In this document: positions 36,527 to 45,806 of the stretch, one piece after another
Numbering within the stretch: position 1 is the stretch's first letter
Layout of the letters: each line of letters opens with the position of its first letter
DNA from: CAKZSB01 sp964646405
Lineage (GTDB): Bacteria > Pseudomonadota > Gammaproteobacteria > Granulosicoccales > Granulosicoccaceae
Direction: 5' to 3'
Assembly (NCBI GenBank): GCA_964646405.1
Contig: CAZYDV010000001.1
Span: 44,399-108,398 of the forward strand
Length of the DNA: 64,000 bases
Notes under the pieces: model-generated
What the model saw: the letters and a program-made list of their open reading frames with translations, nothing else
Database searches by the model: none
Told to the model about the DNA's origin: nothing
Translations under genes and position numbers: made by a program

Positions 36527-37327
36527 ATGAGTTGGTGGGGCAAGCTGCTGGGGGGCGGTTTTGGCTTTGCGATTGGCGGGCCGCTCGGTGCATTGATCGG
36601 TGCAGTGCTTGGGCAAACCTTCGATAGCGGCATGAAAAGTCTGGCGGAAGATGCGTTGCCACCGGGTGACCAGGAACGCGTGCAAATGGCTTTTTTTACG
36701 GCCACCTTCGCCACCATGGGCCATCTGGCCAAGGTCGATGGTCAAGTCACCAGCGACGAAATTGCGAAAGCCCGCAACATCATGAGTCAGATGCAGCTCA
36801 ACGAAGAGCAGCGCAAGGTCGCGATCGATCTTTTCACTCAGGGCAAAGCCGCGGACTACGACTTACATGCCGTGATCGATCAGTTTCGTATCGAGTGTCG
36901 CCGGCGGACGAATCTGATGCGATTGTTTATGGAAATACAACTGCAGGCAGCCTACGCAGATGGTGTTTTGCACCCCAATGAATTGGAGTTGCTAAAGAGT
37001 ATCTGTGCGCAACTGCGGTTTCCCGATTTTGTATTTCGCCAAATGGAGGCGCTGGTGCGCGCCAGTGCCAGAGCGGAACAGCAGCAGGACAATGCGCGTG
37101 CGTCGAGTCCTGCCTCGATGACTCGCAGTGAGGCGCTTGAGTTGCTCGGTTTGCAGGAGGGGGCTCAACAACCGGAGGTCAAGCGCGCATATCGCAAACT
37201 AATGAGTCAGCACCACCCGGATAAACTGGTCGCCAAGGGGCTGCCACCGGAAATGATCAAAATGGCGACAGAGCGAACCCAGCGCATACGCGAGGCTTAT
37301 GATCTGGTAAATGCCAGTTTTAGTTGA
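36527..37327 (+). CDS. djlA: DnaJ-like co-chaperone DjlA
   Basis: 266 residues from ATG 36527; an upstream TTG at 36485 overlaps truD and is less likely. A glycine-rich N-terminal membrane segment (LLGGGFGFAIGGPLGALIGAVLG) anchors the protein, a TerB-like central domain (~45-165) follows, and a C-terminal J domain (~200-266) carries the DnaK-activating HPD in QHHPDKLVAKG. In E. coli DjlA works with DnaK and affects the Rcs envelope signal. Immediate proximity to truD suggests co-transcription. Confidence 0.93.
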   Translation: MSWWGKLLGGGFGFAIGGPLGALIGAVLGQTFDSGMKSLAEDALPPGDQERVQMAFFTATFATMGHLAKVDGQVTSDEIAKARNIMSQMQLNEEQRKVAIDLFTQGKAADYDLHAVIDQFRIECRRRTNLMRLFMEIQLQAAYADGVLHPNELELLKSICAQLRFPDFVFRQMEALVRASARAEQQQDNARASSPASMTRSEALELLGLQEGAQQPEVKRAYRKLMSQHHPDKLVAKGLPPEMIKMATERTQRIREAYDLVNASFS

Positions 37328-37434
37328 GTACGGGGGCGCTGCGCTTCTGAACACCTGCTCGCCTCGCCATACCATTCGACCGCAACAGATCTGACGACTA
37401 TCGTCGGTACGCCAATTTCGTTTTAGGGTGCTCG

Positions 37435-37956
37435 CTATTTTTCGTTTAGTCGCGGCATCAGCATCACCAGATTGCACGGCATGGTGCGGTTGTCCAGTTG
37501 CGCTTCGATCAAACGCGACCACGCGGTCTTGCAGGCGGACGGCGAGCCCGGCAGTACAAACAAGTAGGTCGCGTTGGCAACACCGGCCAGCGCTCTGGAT
37601 TGCAGGGTTGAGGTCGCAATCTCCTCGAACGACAACACGCGAAACATCTCGCCAAAGCCTTCGATCTCTTTGTCAAGCAAAGGGCTTATTGCCTCGGGCG
37701 TGCCGTCGCGACCGGTGACACCTGTGCCACCGGTGGTCAGGATGACATCGACATGTGGATCGGCGATCCAATGCGATACCACGTCGCGAATCTGGTATTT
37801 GTCGTCTTTTACTATGGCCCGGTGCAGGCACTCGTGGCCGGTGGCGACCAGATGCTCTTGCAGCGTGTCGCCTGAGCGGTCATCGTCGAGCGTGCGGCTG
37901 TCTGAAATCGTCAGCACCGCGATTTGCAATGGCAGGAAAGGTCTGTTGTTTGACAT
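37435..37956 (-). CDS. moaB: Molybdenum cofactor biosynthesis protein MoaB
   Basis: 173 residues. A MoCF-domain protein like the G domain of gephyrin or MogA; in most bacteria MogA adenylates molybdopterin, while MoaB's need in E. coli is unclear. Motifs TISDSRTLDDDRSGD, TTGGTGVTGRDGTPEA and LPGSPSACKTAW are the MoaB signatures. It stands alone, yet with mobA and two moeA genes it makes four cofactor genes in 21 kb. No mogA is present, so MoaB may supply the adenylation step. Confidence 0.93.
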   Translation of the reverse strand: MSNNRPFLPLQIAVLTISDSRTLDDDRSGDTLQEHLVATGHECLHRAIVKDDKYQIRDVVSHWIADPHVDVILTTGGTGVTGRDGTPEAISPLLDKEIEGFGEMFRVLSFEEIATSTLQSRALAGVANATYLFVLPGSPSACKTAWSRLIEAQLDNRTMPCNLVMLMPRLNEK

Positions 37957-38089
37957 GTGAATGGCATCCAGTTGCGGCTGAAAATTCTAACAGAGCCGGC
38001 TCGTTATCAGCGCGTTTTGAGATTGTTCGATGCAATGTCTGCACGGGCTGTGAGACAATGGCGGGCTCGATTCAGCTTCGGACACCCCC

Positions 38090-38929
38090 ATGAGTGAGCG
38101 ACTACAGAAATTGATGGCTCGCGCCGGATTGGGGTCGCGACGCCAGCTGGAGGCGCAAATTGCCGCCGGCGCACTCATGGTGAACGGGCGTGCGGCCACG
38201 TTGGGTGATCGCGCCAGTGTCGGTGATCGGATCGAATATGAGCGTCGGCGCTATCGCGTCGAGCCTGCAGAGCCGCGCGAGGTGCGGCTGATTGCTTATC
38301 ACAAGCCTGAGGGTCGGGTCACCACTCGCAGCGACGAGCAGAACAGGCCTACCGTATTCGAGCACCTGCCGCACCTTCGCAGCGCGCGCTGGATTGCCAT
38401 CGGCAGACTTGATATCAACACCAGCGGTTTATTGATGTTTACAGACAATGGCGATCTGGCGCATGGCCTGATGCATCCCTCGTCTGAAGTTGAGCGTGAA
38501 TATGCCTGTCGTGTGCGAGGTCCGGTCGCCGAAGAAGATTTGAAAAAACTCGTCGCCGGGGTAGAGCTCGAAGACGGGATCGCGCGGTTTCAGCGCTGTG
38601 TTTTCGAAGGTGGCAGCGACAATAATCAGTGGTTTCGGGCGGTATTGTGCGAGGGGCGCAATCGCGAAGTGCGGCGCATGTGGGATGCGCTGGGCTACAC
38701 CGTCAGCCGGTTGATACGCGTGCGCTATGGGTCGGTGCGCTTGCCCGGCTATGTGCGCGCCGGAAAATATGTTGATGTCGACGACGCCGACTGCCGCGAG
38801 TTGTGCAATATCGCTGGCGTGCGGCTGCGCGGACGGCAGTTGAAGCTTGTGGCTGACAAAGGGCGAAGGCCTACCAGCAGAGCGCAAGGGAAGCGCTCGC
38901 GGCCCCCGGGGGGGCGGCGCTCACGCTAA
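38090..38929 (+). CDS. rluB: 23S rRNA pseudouridine(2605) synthase RluB
   Basis: 279 residues. An S4 RNA-binding domain (~3-50, KLMARAGLGSRRQLE) is followed by the RsuA-family catalytic core with Asp108 in IGRLDINTSGLLMFTDNG and the RNRVRRMW-like motif GRNREVRRMWDALG near 195. The basic, disordered tail (~250-279, rich in Arg, Lys and Pro) is typical of RluB rather than RsuA or RluE. It should modify helix 89 of 23S rRNA. A GC-rich hairpin follows 50 bases after the stop. Confidence 0.9.
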   Translation: MSERLQKLMARAGLGSRRQLEAQIAAGALMVNGRAATLGDRASVGDRIEYERRRYRVEPAEPREVRLIAYHKPEGRVTTRSDEQNRPTVFEHLPHLRSARWIAIGRLDINTSGLLMFTDNGDLAHGLMHPSSEVEREYACRVRGPVAEEDLKKLVAGVELEDGIARFQRCVFEGGSDNNQWFRAVLCEGRNREVRRMWDALGYTVSRLIRVRYGSVRLPGYVRAGKYVDVDDADCRELCNIAGVRLRGRQLKLVADKGRRPTSRAQGKRSRPPGGRRSR

Positions 38930-38972
38930 TCGGGCCGATAACAGGCCAGCGCGGCAATAGGTAAAAACGGGC

Positions 38973-39000
38973 AAAAAAAACGCCGGCTAAATGCCGGCGT
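38973..39000 (-). terminator. Intrinsic terminator of tRNA-Ser, shared with rluB
   Basis: An 8-bp stem (ACGCCGGC with GCCGGCGT, 38980-39000) with a five-base loop. On the minus strand it runs into eight T residues, a classic terminator for the tRNA; on the plus strand only TTTT follows, so it may also end rluB less efficiently. Confidence 0.88.
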
Positions 39001-39007
39001 TTTGGTT

Positions 39008-39097
39008 TGGCGGAGAGAGAGGGATTCGAACCCTCGATACGCGTAAACGTATACACACTTTCCAGGCGTGCTCCTTCAGCCACTCGGACACCTCTCC
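39008..39097 (-). tRNA. serX: tRNA-Ser (anticodon GGA)
   Basis: 90 bases including an encoded CCA end. The 5' acceptor strand GGAGAGG pairs with TCTCTCC, the D arm starts GTGTCCGAGTGG, the anticodon loop CTGGAAAG contains GGA, a long variable arm (GTGTATACGTTTACGCG region) marks a class II tRNA, and the T arm has GGTTCGAATCC. It reads UCC and UCU codons. The gene symbol is nominal. Confidence 0.95.
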
Positions 39098-39140
39098 GGA
39101 ACCAGGTTGGCGCATGCAACGCCTGTCACTACTTTGGGTG

Positions 39141-39476
39141 TCAGTTGCCCCCGCCGCTACCCTTGGGCGTGTAGATCGGGCTGGGGAATTGCGACACATT
39201 GCCCGCCATATCGGCGATTTTCGGCGAGCCGCGCTTTTCGACCTCATCGATGCGGATGACCGCGTGCATCGGGATGATGGTCTGGCTGACACCTTCAAAT
39301 TCTGTTTTTAGTTTTTCCTCGGATGGATCGACCACCACCGTCGTGTGCTCGTCGAACATTAAGCCCTCAAGCACCACAAACCCGTATAACTCACCCTGAA
39401 AGACATCAGAGGCATAGATCTCGTAGATTTTGTCCTGGTTGATGAACCGAACGCGATATACATGTTCTTTTGCCAT
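39141..39476 (-). CDS. DUF1820-family protein
   Basis: 111 residues from ATG 39476; the frame runs 27 codons further upstream without family similarity. The core HVYRVRFINQDKIYEIYA, ELYGFVVLEGLMF, VDPSEEKLKTEF and MHAVIRIDEVEKRG is diagnostic of DUF1820, small soluble proteins found across gammaproteobacteria with no established function. The tail is Gly/Pro-rich. It ends 44 bases before the 5' end of the tRNA gene and lies downstream of the MBL hydrolase on the same strand, with a 7-bp hairpin (39528-39547) between. Confidence 0.88.
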   Translation of the reverse strand: MAKEHVYRVRFINQDKIYEIYASDVFQGELYGFVVLEGLMFDEHTTVVVDPSEEKLKTEFEGVSQTIIPMHAVIRIDEVEKRGSPKIADMAGNVSQFPSPIYTPKGSGGGN

Positions 39477-39575
39477 ATAAAGTTTTCTACCGGGCCGATT
39501 AACAGGGCAAATCAGCCCGCCAAGCCGTGGAATGATAGCACATTCCAGGGAACACACCGCAACTTGAATGCCGCT

Positions 39576-40385
39576 TCAACGCAGTGATTTCAGTGGCGGT
39601 ACGTCGAGTCGGATCACGGCTTCGTCATCGAATGCGCCGGGATAGTACTGGCGTACCAGGGGATCGTGGCCGGGAATAATGTGATCGATGGACTCGGCCA
39701 GATTGTGCAGCGTCTGAAAGCCGCCCAGCATCTCCTGCAGATCGACCACAATCGGGAAGGGTTTGCCAGTCAGGAAGTTCTCGTAGTAGTGGCTGGCGTC
39801 GGATGCCAGCACCAGCCAGCCGCGGGCGGTTTTCACCCGCACGCACTGCAGGCCTCGACTGTGGCCGCCGATCAGATGCAGTTCAACGCCTGGCGTCAGT
39901 TGTGAGGAGCCGTGGTGAAATACCACCTGACCGGCGAACAGATGGCGAATCATGGCGCAGATGTGCTCGCCGGTGTACGGCATCTTCAGTGTGTCGTGGC
40001 ACATGCATGGCCCCGTGGCGTAGCTCATTTCCTGTTCCTGCAGGTGAAACGTGGCATTGGGGAACTGATGCAGCGAGCCAGCGTGGTCGTAGTGCAGGTG
40101 AGTGACAATAACTGAGTCGATTGATTCGGGGCTTGCACCGAAGCGCTTCAGCAGCGCGGCCGGCTCCTCAATCACCGGTCGATCGCGGCGTATGCCCTCG
40201 GCCTTGTCGTAGCCGGTGTCGACCAGTATCTGGCGATCACCCTGTTTCAGTAACCAGATGAAGTAGTCCATTGGGTGCGCCGCGTCGTGGTTGTCGTCGA
40301 AGATGAACGACTCGCGCCGGGTACGCGCATGCCGATCGGCATACTTCAGTGCATACACTTCCCACTGATCAGAATTGTCCGTCAT
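39576..40385 (-). CDS. Metallo-beta-lactamase-fold hydrolase, AHL-lactonase-like
   Basis: 269 residues. The dinuclear metal site motif THLHYDHAG (~95-103) is followed by the conserved His in GGHSRGLQCV, Asp in LASDASHYY and His in IIPGHDPLV. Length, the DTGYDKAEG opening of the lactamase core, and SRGLQ after the His fit the N-acyl-homoserine lactonase family (AiiA/AttM) better than glyoxalases or RNases. If so it would open the lactone ring of quorum signals; other lactones are possible. GGAG lies ten bases before the ATG. Confidence 0.75.
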   Translation of the reverse strand: MTDNSDQWEVYALKYADRHARTRRESFIFDDNHDAAHPMDYFIWLLKQGDRQILVDTGYDKAEGIRRDRPVIEEPAALLKRFGASPESIDSVIVTHLHYDHAGSLHQFPNATFHLQEQEMSYATGPCMCHDTLKMPYTGEHICAMIRHLFAGQVVFHHGSSQLTPGVELHLIGGHSRGLQCVRVKTARGWLVLASDASHYYENFLTGKPFPIVVDLQEMLGGFQTLHNLAESIDHIIPGHDPLVRQYYPGAFDDEAVIRLDVPPLKSLR

Positions 40386-40764
40386 TGTTATGGGTCTCCG
40401 TTGCGTTGCCGGGGCGCGATCCGCGACAGATTAAACAACGGTTCAACCAGATCACACAATCGCTGAATCGAAAAACAGTGCCTTGTCATCGAGTAGAAAT
40501 GGCGCACCGGCGTAGACCGAAAATTCTGCTGTGCGCGGTTTAGAACTTTCCAGTCAGCAATACTTAACAGTATGTAATGCCCATAAAAACAATAGCTTGA
40601 AGAACTTAACAATAACTTAGAGAGGGTTGCTAAAGTGACCTAGAAAGTGTCGCAACACTCGCTTGTAGATGCGCTGTTTCCCTCATGTTACAACTTGTCG
40701 CAGTACCGAGGTCGGCACGGAAGTCGGCTAAAACAATAAAAACAAGAACAGAAGAAATTTTCAG
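40386..40764. other. 379-base divergent intergenic region, AT-rich on the right
   Basis: Separates the lactonase-like gene from the EAL gene and should hold both promoters. The stretch 40560-40640 is A/T-rich with repeated AACTTAACA/CTTAACA words (TACTTAACAG, AACTTAACAA, AACTTAGA). No gene or convincing -35/-10 pair was identified. Confidence 0.4.
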
Positions 40765-42762
40765 ATGACCGAGCTTTGTGAGAGGAATGACATCAGCACC
40801 GCGAGTGCCGTCGATTGCCGTGAGGTGATCGTGTTCGGCACTGGGCGCCCATCGGCCGGCGCCGATTTAGTCATTCAAACGCTGCAGTATCTTGCTGCCG
40901 AGGATCTCGTCGGCCAGGTTCGTGTCGCCAATGTGCTGGAGGAGAGTAACTACACGGTAGACACGCAATCGACCTCGATTGTGATGTTTCTGCTGGATGG
41001 TCGGTTTCTCGCGTGCGCCGGGGGCATCGCGGCCTGCAGTCAAGCTGCTCGATGGGCAGAATCCGGCGCGCTGATCGTACCGATCATGCTCGATCGCAAG
41101 CTGTCGCTCGACGCTACCTCGTTCGCCGGTCAGAACATCGTCCATCTCGATCCGGGGGCCAACATGGCCCAAAACCTCTCTCATCTGGAAACGCTCGTGC
41201 TCGATCACGCCGGGCAGGCTCCCATCGAGGTCGTCGAACCCGCTGCCAAAGTTGAATCGCGTGCCGCCGATCGTCTGGCCAATACCAGCCAGATCGCCGA
41301 GGTGGTCGATTTGCTGCCGTGTCACATGAGCATCTACGACGATTTCGTCGAACAACTGGTCAGCAAGCTGCAGATCAGACGAATGAAAAACGAACAGCGC
41401 CACCTGAATCTTTTCTCCGAGGCGCTAAAGGATCTTTTTAATGCGGAGATGGTGTATTGCTATTTGCGCGGCAGCGATGGTCAGTTGCATTTGTTTGAGG
41501 CGGAATCCAATCGCAGCTTGCACGGGTGTACCGCATCGATGGTGCACGGTGTACTTGAGGATGCGCTGGAGAGTTTCGAGACCAACCGTAAAGCACGCTC
41601 GATGCTTTTGAAGAATTTCCTACCTGAGCTTTTAGCCGATGCGGACAGCAGCATTGAGTGCACAGTGGTGGTCAACGAGCGCTTGCCCAACTGTGGTGTG
41701 TTCATTGCGGCCAGTGCCAACGCCAGTCGCTATCCGCAAACCGAAATTATTGGCACGATCATCAACTCGCTGCACGACTACTTTACCTCCAGCCAGGCGC
41801 GTAGTTTCGAGAAACTGAAAGCGCGGGTATACGATGATCTCAAACGCAGTTATCGCTACGTCAGCGATGATATGTACCAGGATCGACTGCGTTTGTTTGC
41901 AAGCCAGATCAGTCACCTGAGTGTGCAATTCGAGCCTATCCTGAAATTTGACCACGAAAGACAGCAAGTTAGTGTCTATGCGTACGAAGCACTGGCCCGG
42001 GAAGACAGCCACGCTGTGACAGCACCGGTGGAAGTCTTTAAAACAGCCAACCTCTGGGGCATGGGTTTTCAGTCAGAAGTAGACAAACAACTGCTAAAAA
42101 TTACGCTCAATGCCTACGAGGCCCAATTGCGTGCAGGCGATGTCGCCCCCGAAGACATCAAGCCGCTGTCACTCAATGTATATCCCGCTACCCTGCGTGA
42201 CTTTGAGTACCGGGAGATGTTGTGCCAGCACCTGGAACAATCCGAATTGCTCAGTGGGCACAATCTGATTATGGAAGTCTCTGAGAAAACCGTCGTCACA
42301 CCCGGCACGGAAGGTGAGCCGCGTCGCCAGCTTGAGGAATATCGCAAGCTGGTCCGACAGATCGGTGATCTGACTGGCGGTATCCGCTACGCCATCGATG
42401 ATTTTGGCGTCGGCAATGCATCGTTGTCCAGACTCGACAGCCTCAATCCGCACTATGTGAAAATTGATCGAGATATTCTGTCATTCGAGCCACGCATGGC
42501 CAGCACACTAATCCGCTATCTGATCGAGAGCCAGCCCGAGCGCGGTACCAGTGTGATTCTGGAAGGCGTCGATATCCACAGTCATTTCAAATTGGCCGAA
42601 CTGGTCAACGAGATGGGTGTGGGGCTCGTGCAGGGCTATTGTCTGAGCAAGGCGGTCAGCGATATCAACGCGCGGTGGGAAGAGGACTTGATCAACAGCG
42701 CGGCACAACAGGTCGGCTGGCAATGCGAATCGATTTTGGACACGTCTGACGTGCTGCACTAG
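40765..42762 (+). CDS. EAL-domain cyclic-di-GMP phosphodiesterase with unknown N-terminal region
   Basis: 665 residues, apparently cytoplasmic (no signal peptide or membrane helix). The C-terminal EAL domain (~385-640) keeps every residue expected for catalysis: Glu408 (YEALAR), Asn471 (SLNVYP), Glu504 (IMEVSE), Asp545-Asp546 (AIDDFG), Lys566 (VKIDRD), Glu600 (LEGVD) and Gln623 (LVQGYC), so it probably hydrolyses c-di-GMP. Residues ~210-345 look GAF-like. Residues 20-150 form an alternating beta/alpha fold (REVIVFGTG, SIVMFLLDGRFLAC, LIVPIML) that I cannot assign. It stands alone before the phoU end of the phosphate cluster. Confidence 0.82.
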   Translation: MTELCERNDISTASAVDCREVIVFGTGRPSAGADLVIQTLQYLAAEDLVGQVRVANVLEESNYTVDTQSTSIVMFLLDGRFLACAGGIAACSQAARWAESGALIVPIMLDRKLSLDATSFAGQNIVHLDPGANMAQNLSHLETLVLDHAGQAPIEVVEPAAKVESRAADRLANTSQIAEVVDLLPCHMSIYDDFVEQLVSKLQIRRMKNEQRHLNLFSEALKDLFNAEMVYCYLRGSDGQLHLFEAESNRSLHGCTASMVHGVLEDALESFETNRKARSMLLKNFLPELLADADSSIECTVVVNERLPNCGVFIAASANASRYPQTEIIGTIINSLHDYFTSSQARSFEKLKARVYDDLKRSYRYVSDDMYQDRLRLFASQISHLSVQFEPILKFDHERQQVSVYAYEALAREDSHAVTAPVEVFKTANLWGMGFQSEVDKQLLKITLNAYEAQLRAGDVAPEDIKPLSLNVYPATLRDFEYREMLCQHLEQSELLSGHNLIMEVSEKTVVTPGTEGEPRRQLEEYRKLVRQIGDLTGGIRYAIDDFGVGNASLSRLDSLNPHYVKIDRDILSFEPRMASTLIRYLIESQPERGTSVILEGVDIHSHFKLAELVNEMGVGLVQGYCLSKAVSDINARWEEDLINSAAQQVGWQCESILDTSDVLH

Positions 42763-42873
42763 CCCTGACCATGCGCGAAATTTAGGATTTCCAGCTTGGT
42801 CCCTGTTGCCACGCTTGGGCTGACCACGTCTCGCCACTGATGAACAGGCTGTGCTGGCAAACCAGCATTATCC

Positions 42874-43584
42874 TTAAAGCAGTTGCTTGCGCATTTCGTC
42901 CAGATCGGCATGGCGGATGTCGCGTCCCTCCACCAGATAAATCGTATATTCGCAAATATTGCAGGCGTGATCGGCGATGCGCTCCAGTGATCGTGCGCAC
43001 CAGCTCACGTTCAGTGCGGTGCTGATCTGACCGGGGTTTTCCATCATGTGGCTGATCAGTAAACGCGAGATGTTGGCGTATTCTTTGTCGATCGCTTTGT
43101 CTTTAGCGGCGGTGCTGAAAGCGGCCTGCACGTCCATTCGGGTGAACGCATCCAGCGAATCGCGCAGCATGGCTTTGACGTGTTCGCCAAGATGTCCGAG
43201 ATCACCGTAGTACTGCGGAATTGAATCGGCCGTGGCAAGCTTGATTGCGATGCGTCCGAGTTTTTCTGCCTCGTCGCCGACTCGCTCCAGATCAGAAATG
43301 GTTTTAATAATAGCCAGCACAAGGCGCAAGTCACCGGCCGCCGGCTGGCGCTTGGCGAGTATTCGAGTGCACTCCTCATCCAGATCGAGTTCAAGCTGGT
43401 TGACCTGCTTGTCTGCGGCGATCACGCGCTCGGCGATCTCGCTGTTCATGTTCAACAGAGCGTCGAGGCCGTCGTGCACCATGGCCTCTACCAGGCCACC
43501 CATTTTCATCACTTTATTCTTGACGGCACCCAGCTCGACATCGAACTGGTGTGCGGTGTGGCCTTCCGGATTGAATTGTTTCAT
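42874..43584 (-). CDS. phoU: Phosphate signalling complex protein PhoU
   Basis: 236 residues made of two similar three-helix PhoU repeats (~15-110 and ~120-220). PhoU links the Pst transporter to the PhoR kinase and represses the Pho response when phosphate is plentiful. Metal-binding acidic motifs such as ERVGDEAEKLGRIA and the second-repeat ERIADHACNICE are present. Last gene of pstC-pstA-pstB-phoU, 17 bases after pstB. Confidence 0.95.
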   Translation of the reverse strand: MKQFNPEGHTAHQFDVELGAVKNKVMKMGGLVEAMVHDGLDALLNMNSEIAERVIAADKQVNQLELDLDEECTRILAKRQPAAGDLRLVLAIIKTISDLERVGDEAEKLGRIAIKLATADSIPQYYGDLGHLGEHVKAMLRDSLDAFTRMDVQAAFSTAAKDKAIDKEYANISRLLISHMMENPGQISTALNVSWCARSLERIADHACNICEYTIYLVEGRDIRHADLDEMRKQLL

Positions 43585-43601
43585 TGGGAGATACCCGGTA
43601 A

Positions 43602-44495
43602 TCAGCCAAAGCGGCCGGTGATGTAGTTCTCGGTCAGTTCGTGTTTGGGGTTGGTGAAGATGGTGTCGGTATCGCCCACCTCAACCAGTTTGCCCAGGTG
43701 AAAATAGGCTGTGCGTTGCGATACGCGAGCTGCCTGTTGCATCGAGTGGGTGACAATCGCGATTGCGTAGTTCTGTCGTAATTCGTCAATCAACTCTTCA
43801 ATCTTTGCGGTGGCGATCGGGTCGAGCGCCGAGCAGGGCTCATCCATCAGGATGACTTCCGGGCTACAGGCAATGGTGCGGGCAATACAGAGGCGTTGTT
43901 GCTGGCCACCCGACAAGCTGGTGCCCGGTGCATCCAGTCTATCCTTCACTTCGTTGTAGATACCCGCCTTGCGCAAGCTGGTGACGACAATATCGTCGAG
44001 ATCCGCCTTGTTGCGATTCAGCCCGTGCAGCCGTGGCCCGTAGGCGACGTTTTCGTAGATCGATTTCGGAAACGGATTGGGTTTCTGGAAAACCATGCCA
44101 ACCCGTGCACGTAACAAAACCGGATCGGTATCAGCTCCGTAGATGTCTTCGCCGTCGAGTGTCAGCTGGCCAGTGACCCGGCAGATTGGAATCGTGTCGT
44201 TCATTCGATTCAGGCATCGAAGCAACGTCGACTTGCCGCAACCAGACGGGCCGATCATGGCGATGACTTCGTTGTTGCCGATATCCAGATCAACCGAGAA
44301 GATCGCCTGCTTTTCCGCATATGAGACATCGACATCGGTCGCCGACATTTTGGGGTTATCGACACGCGGCTGGCCGACGGTCTCGCCAATGGACTCGACA
44401 ATCTCCTCGATCGTCGGTTCGGCCTTTTCGTTATCGAGTTTCGTGGCCGGCATCTGTTCTATCGCATCAACTGTCATGGAAGGTGCACTCATCAT
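43602..44495 (-). CDS. pstB: Phosphate ABC transporter ATPase PstB
   Basis: 297 residues; the first ~45 form an acidic N-terminal extension beyond the usual ~257-residue protein. Motifs: Walker A GPSGCGKST, Q loop FQKPNPFPKSI, signature LSGGQQQR, Walker B VILMDEPCSALDP and the switch His in THSMQQA. It powers high-affinity phosphate uptake and is part of the Pho sensing complex. It sits 39 bases after pstA. An internal ATG before the core could shorten it. Confidence 0.96.
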   Translation of the reverse strand: MMSAPSMTVDAIEQMPATKLDNEKAEPTIEEIVESIGETVGQPRVDNPKMSATDVDVSYAEKQAIFSVDLDIGNNEVIAMIGPSGCGKSTLLRCLNRMNDTIPICRVTGQLTLDGEDIYGADTDPVLLRARVGMVFQKPNPFPKSIYENVAYGPRLHGLNRNKADLDDIVVTSLRKAGIYNEVKDRLDAPGTSLSGGQQQRLCIARTIACSPEVILMDEPCSALDPIATAKIEELIDELRQNYAIAIVTHSMQQAARVSQRTAYFHLGKLVEVGDTDTIFTNPKHELTENYITGRFG

Positions 44496-44534
44496 AGCAG
44501 GGTCGCTTGAATTCGGTTCGTATAACCACTGCTG

Positions 44535-45806
44535 CTACCATTTTCGTTCGAATTTTCGACGCAGATAAACGGCCAGCGCATTCATACATACCAGAAAAAC
44601 CAGCAACACGACGATGGCCGCAGAGGTTTTCTCGACAAAGCCGCGTTCGGGCAGATCGGCCCATTGAAAAATCTGCACCGGCAGCACAGTGGCCGGATCG
44701 ACGACGCTGCCCGGTACATCGACGATAAATGCGACCATGCCGATCATCAACAGCGGGGCGGTTTCACCCAGTGCCTGCGCCATGCCGATAATCGTGCCGG
44801 TGAGAATGCCCGGCATGGCCAGCGGCAACACGTGATGGGTGACTACCTGTAGATTCGACGCACCCAGTCCCAGGGCCGCATCGCGGATCGATGGCGGGAC
44901 TGATTTCAGTGCCGCGCGGCTGGAGATAATAATTGTTGGCAAGGTCATGAGTGACAGCACCAGGCCGCCTACCAAAGGCGCTGATCGCGGTAGGTGAAAA
45001 AAGTTTATGAACACGGCAAGACCCAGCAATCCGAATACGATAGATGGCACCGCAGCCAGGTTGTTGATGTTGACTTCGATCAGATCGGTCCAGCGATTGC
45101 GTGGCGCAAATTCTTCAAGGTAAATGGCCGCAGCCACCGCGATCGGAAACGACAACACTAGCGTCACCGTGAGCGTTAATAGCGAGCCGGTCAGTGCGCC
45201 TCTAATACCGGCCATCTCGGGTTCGCGTGAATCGCTGCTTTGAAAAAATGTCCAGTTGAAACTTTGCTTTAGGCGATTTTCAGACTGCAACTGCTCGATC
45301 CAGGCAACCTGATTGTCTTTCAGGCGCCGCGTCGCTTCCGGTGCGTTCAGATCGACTTGATCGTTCAGGTAAGCCGCCACTTCTGTGCCCGCTGGCAGCC
45401 ACAACGAAAGTGATTGGCCCATCTTTGTCGTGTCGTCAATCAGCTCTTGCTGCACGACATATTGGGCACCGTTGCTCACCAGTTTGTACAGGACCTTTTT
45501 TTCCTTACGCTTTTTGACATCGGGAAAGGTGTCGCGCAGCGCCTTTTTTATCGCACCGTTGTAGTTGGCCTTAAGCAGCATGGCCCGATCCGGATTCTCT
45601 TTGGTTCCGAGGGTGGATGGATCGAGATCGATATCGAGCAGTACATAGGTTTGTTTCAGGGCTGGCAGTGCATTGCTGGTGATGGTGATCAACAGGAATG
45701 CCAGAAACGACAGGCTGACAACAATGGCACCCAGGCCATACAGCCGAAAGCGTTTTTCGCGGGCGTAACGTTTTTTCAGCCCGGCGCGGAGTTTGTCTGA
45801 GTTCAT
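44535..45806 (-). CDS. pstA: Phosphate ABC transporter permease PstA
   Basis: 423 residues. One N-terminal helix (~25-47) is followed by a ~150-residue periplasmic region (SNALPALKQTY... to FNWTFFQSSDSREPEMAG), which matches the DUF3333-type extension typical of alphaproteobacterial PstA, then the six-helix permease core (~205-415) with the EAA-loop AALGLGASNLQVVTHHVLP. It forms the channel with PstC. The start overlaps the pstC stop by four bases (ATGA). Enterobacterial PstA lacks this extension. Confidence 0.93.
   Translation of the reverse strand: MNSDKLRAGLKKRYAREKRFRLYGLGAIVVSLSFLAFLLITITSNALPALKQTYVLLDIDLDPSTLGTKENPDRAMLLKANYNGAIKKALRDTFPDVKKRKEKKVLYKLVSNGAQYVVQQELIDDTTKMGQSLSLWLPAGTEVAAYLNDQVDLNAPEATRRLKDNQVAWIEQLQSENRLKQSFNWTFFQSSDSREPEMAGIRGALTGSLLTLTVTLVLSFPIAVAAAIYLEEFAPRNRWTDLIEVNINNLAAVPSIVFGLLGLAVFINFFHLPRSAPLVGGLVLSLMTLPTIIISSRAALKSVPPSIRDAALGLGASNLQVVTHHVLPLAMPGILTGTIIGMAQALGETAPLLMIGMVAFIVDVPGSVVDPATVLPVQIFQWADLPERGFVEKTSAAIVVLLVFLVCMNALAVYLRRKFERKW

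Noticed and set aside
39528..39547. Hairpin between the lactonase-like gene and the DUF1820 gene as a terminator
   Set aside because: Seven-base stem with six-base loop but no T tract; not strong enough to call.
40765..41220. TIR-like domain at the N-terminus of the EAL protein
   Set aside because: The beta/alpha pattern is superficially similar, but the NADase Glu and BB-loop motifs are not recognisable.
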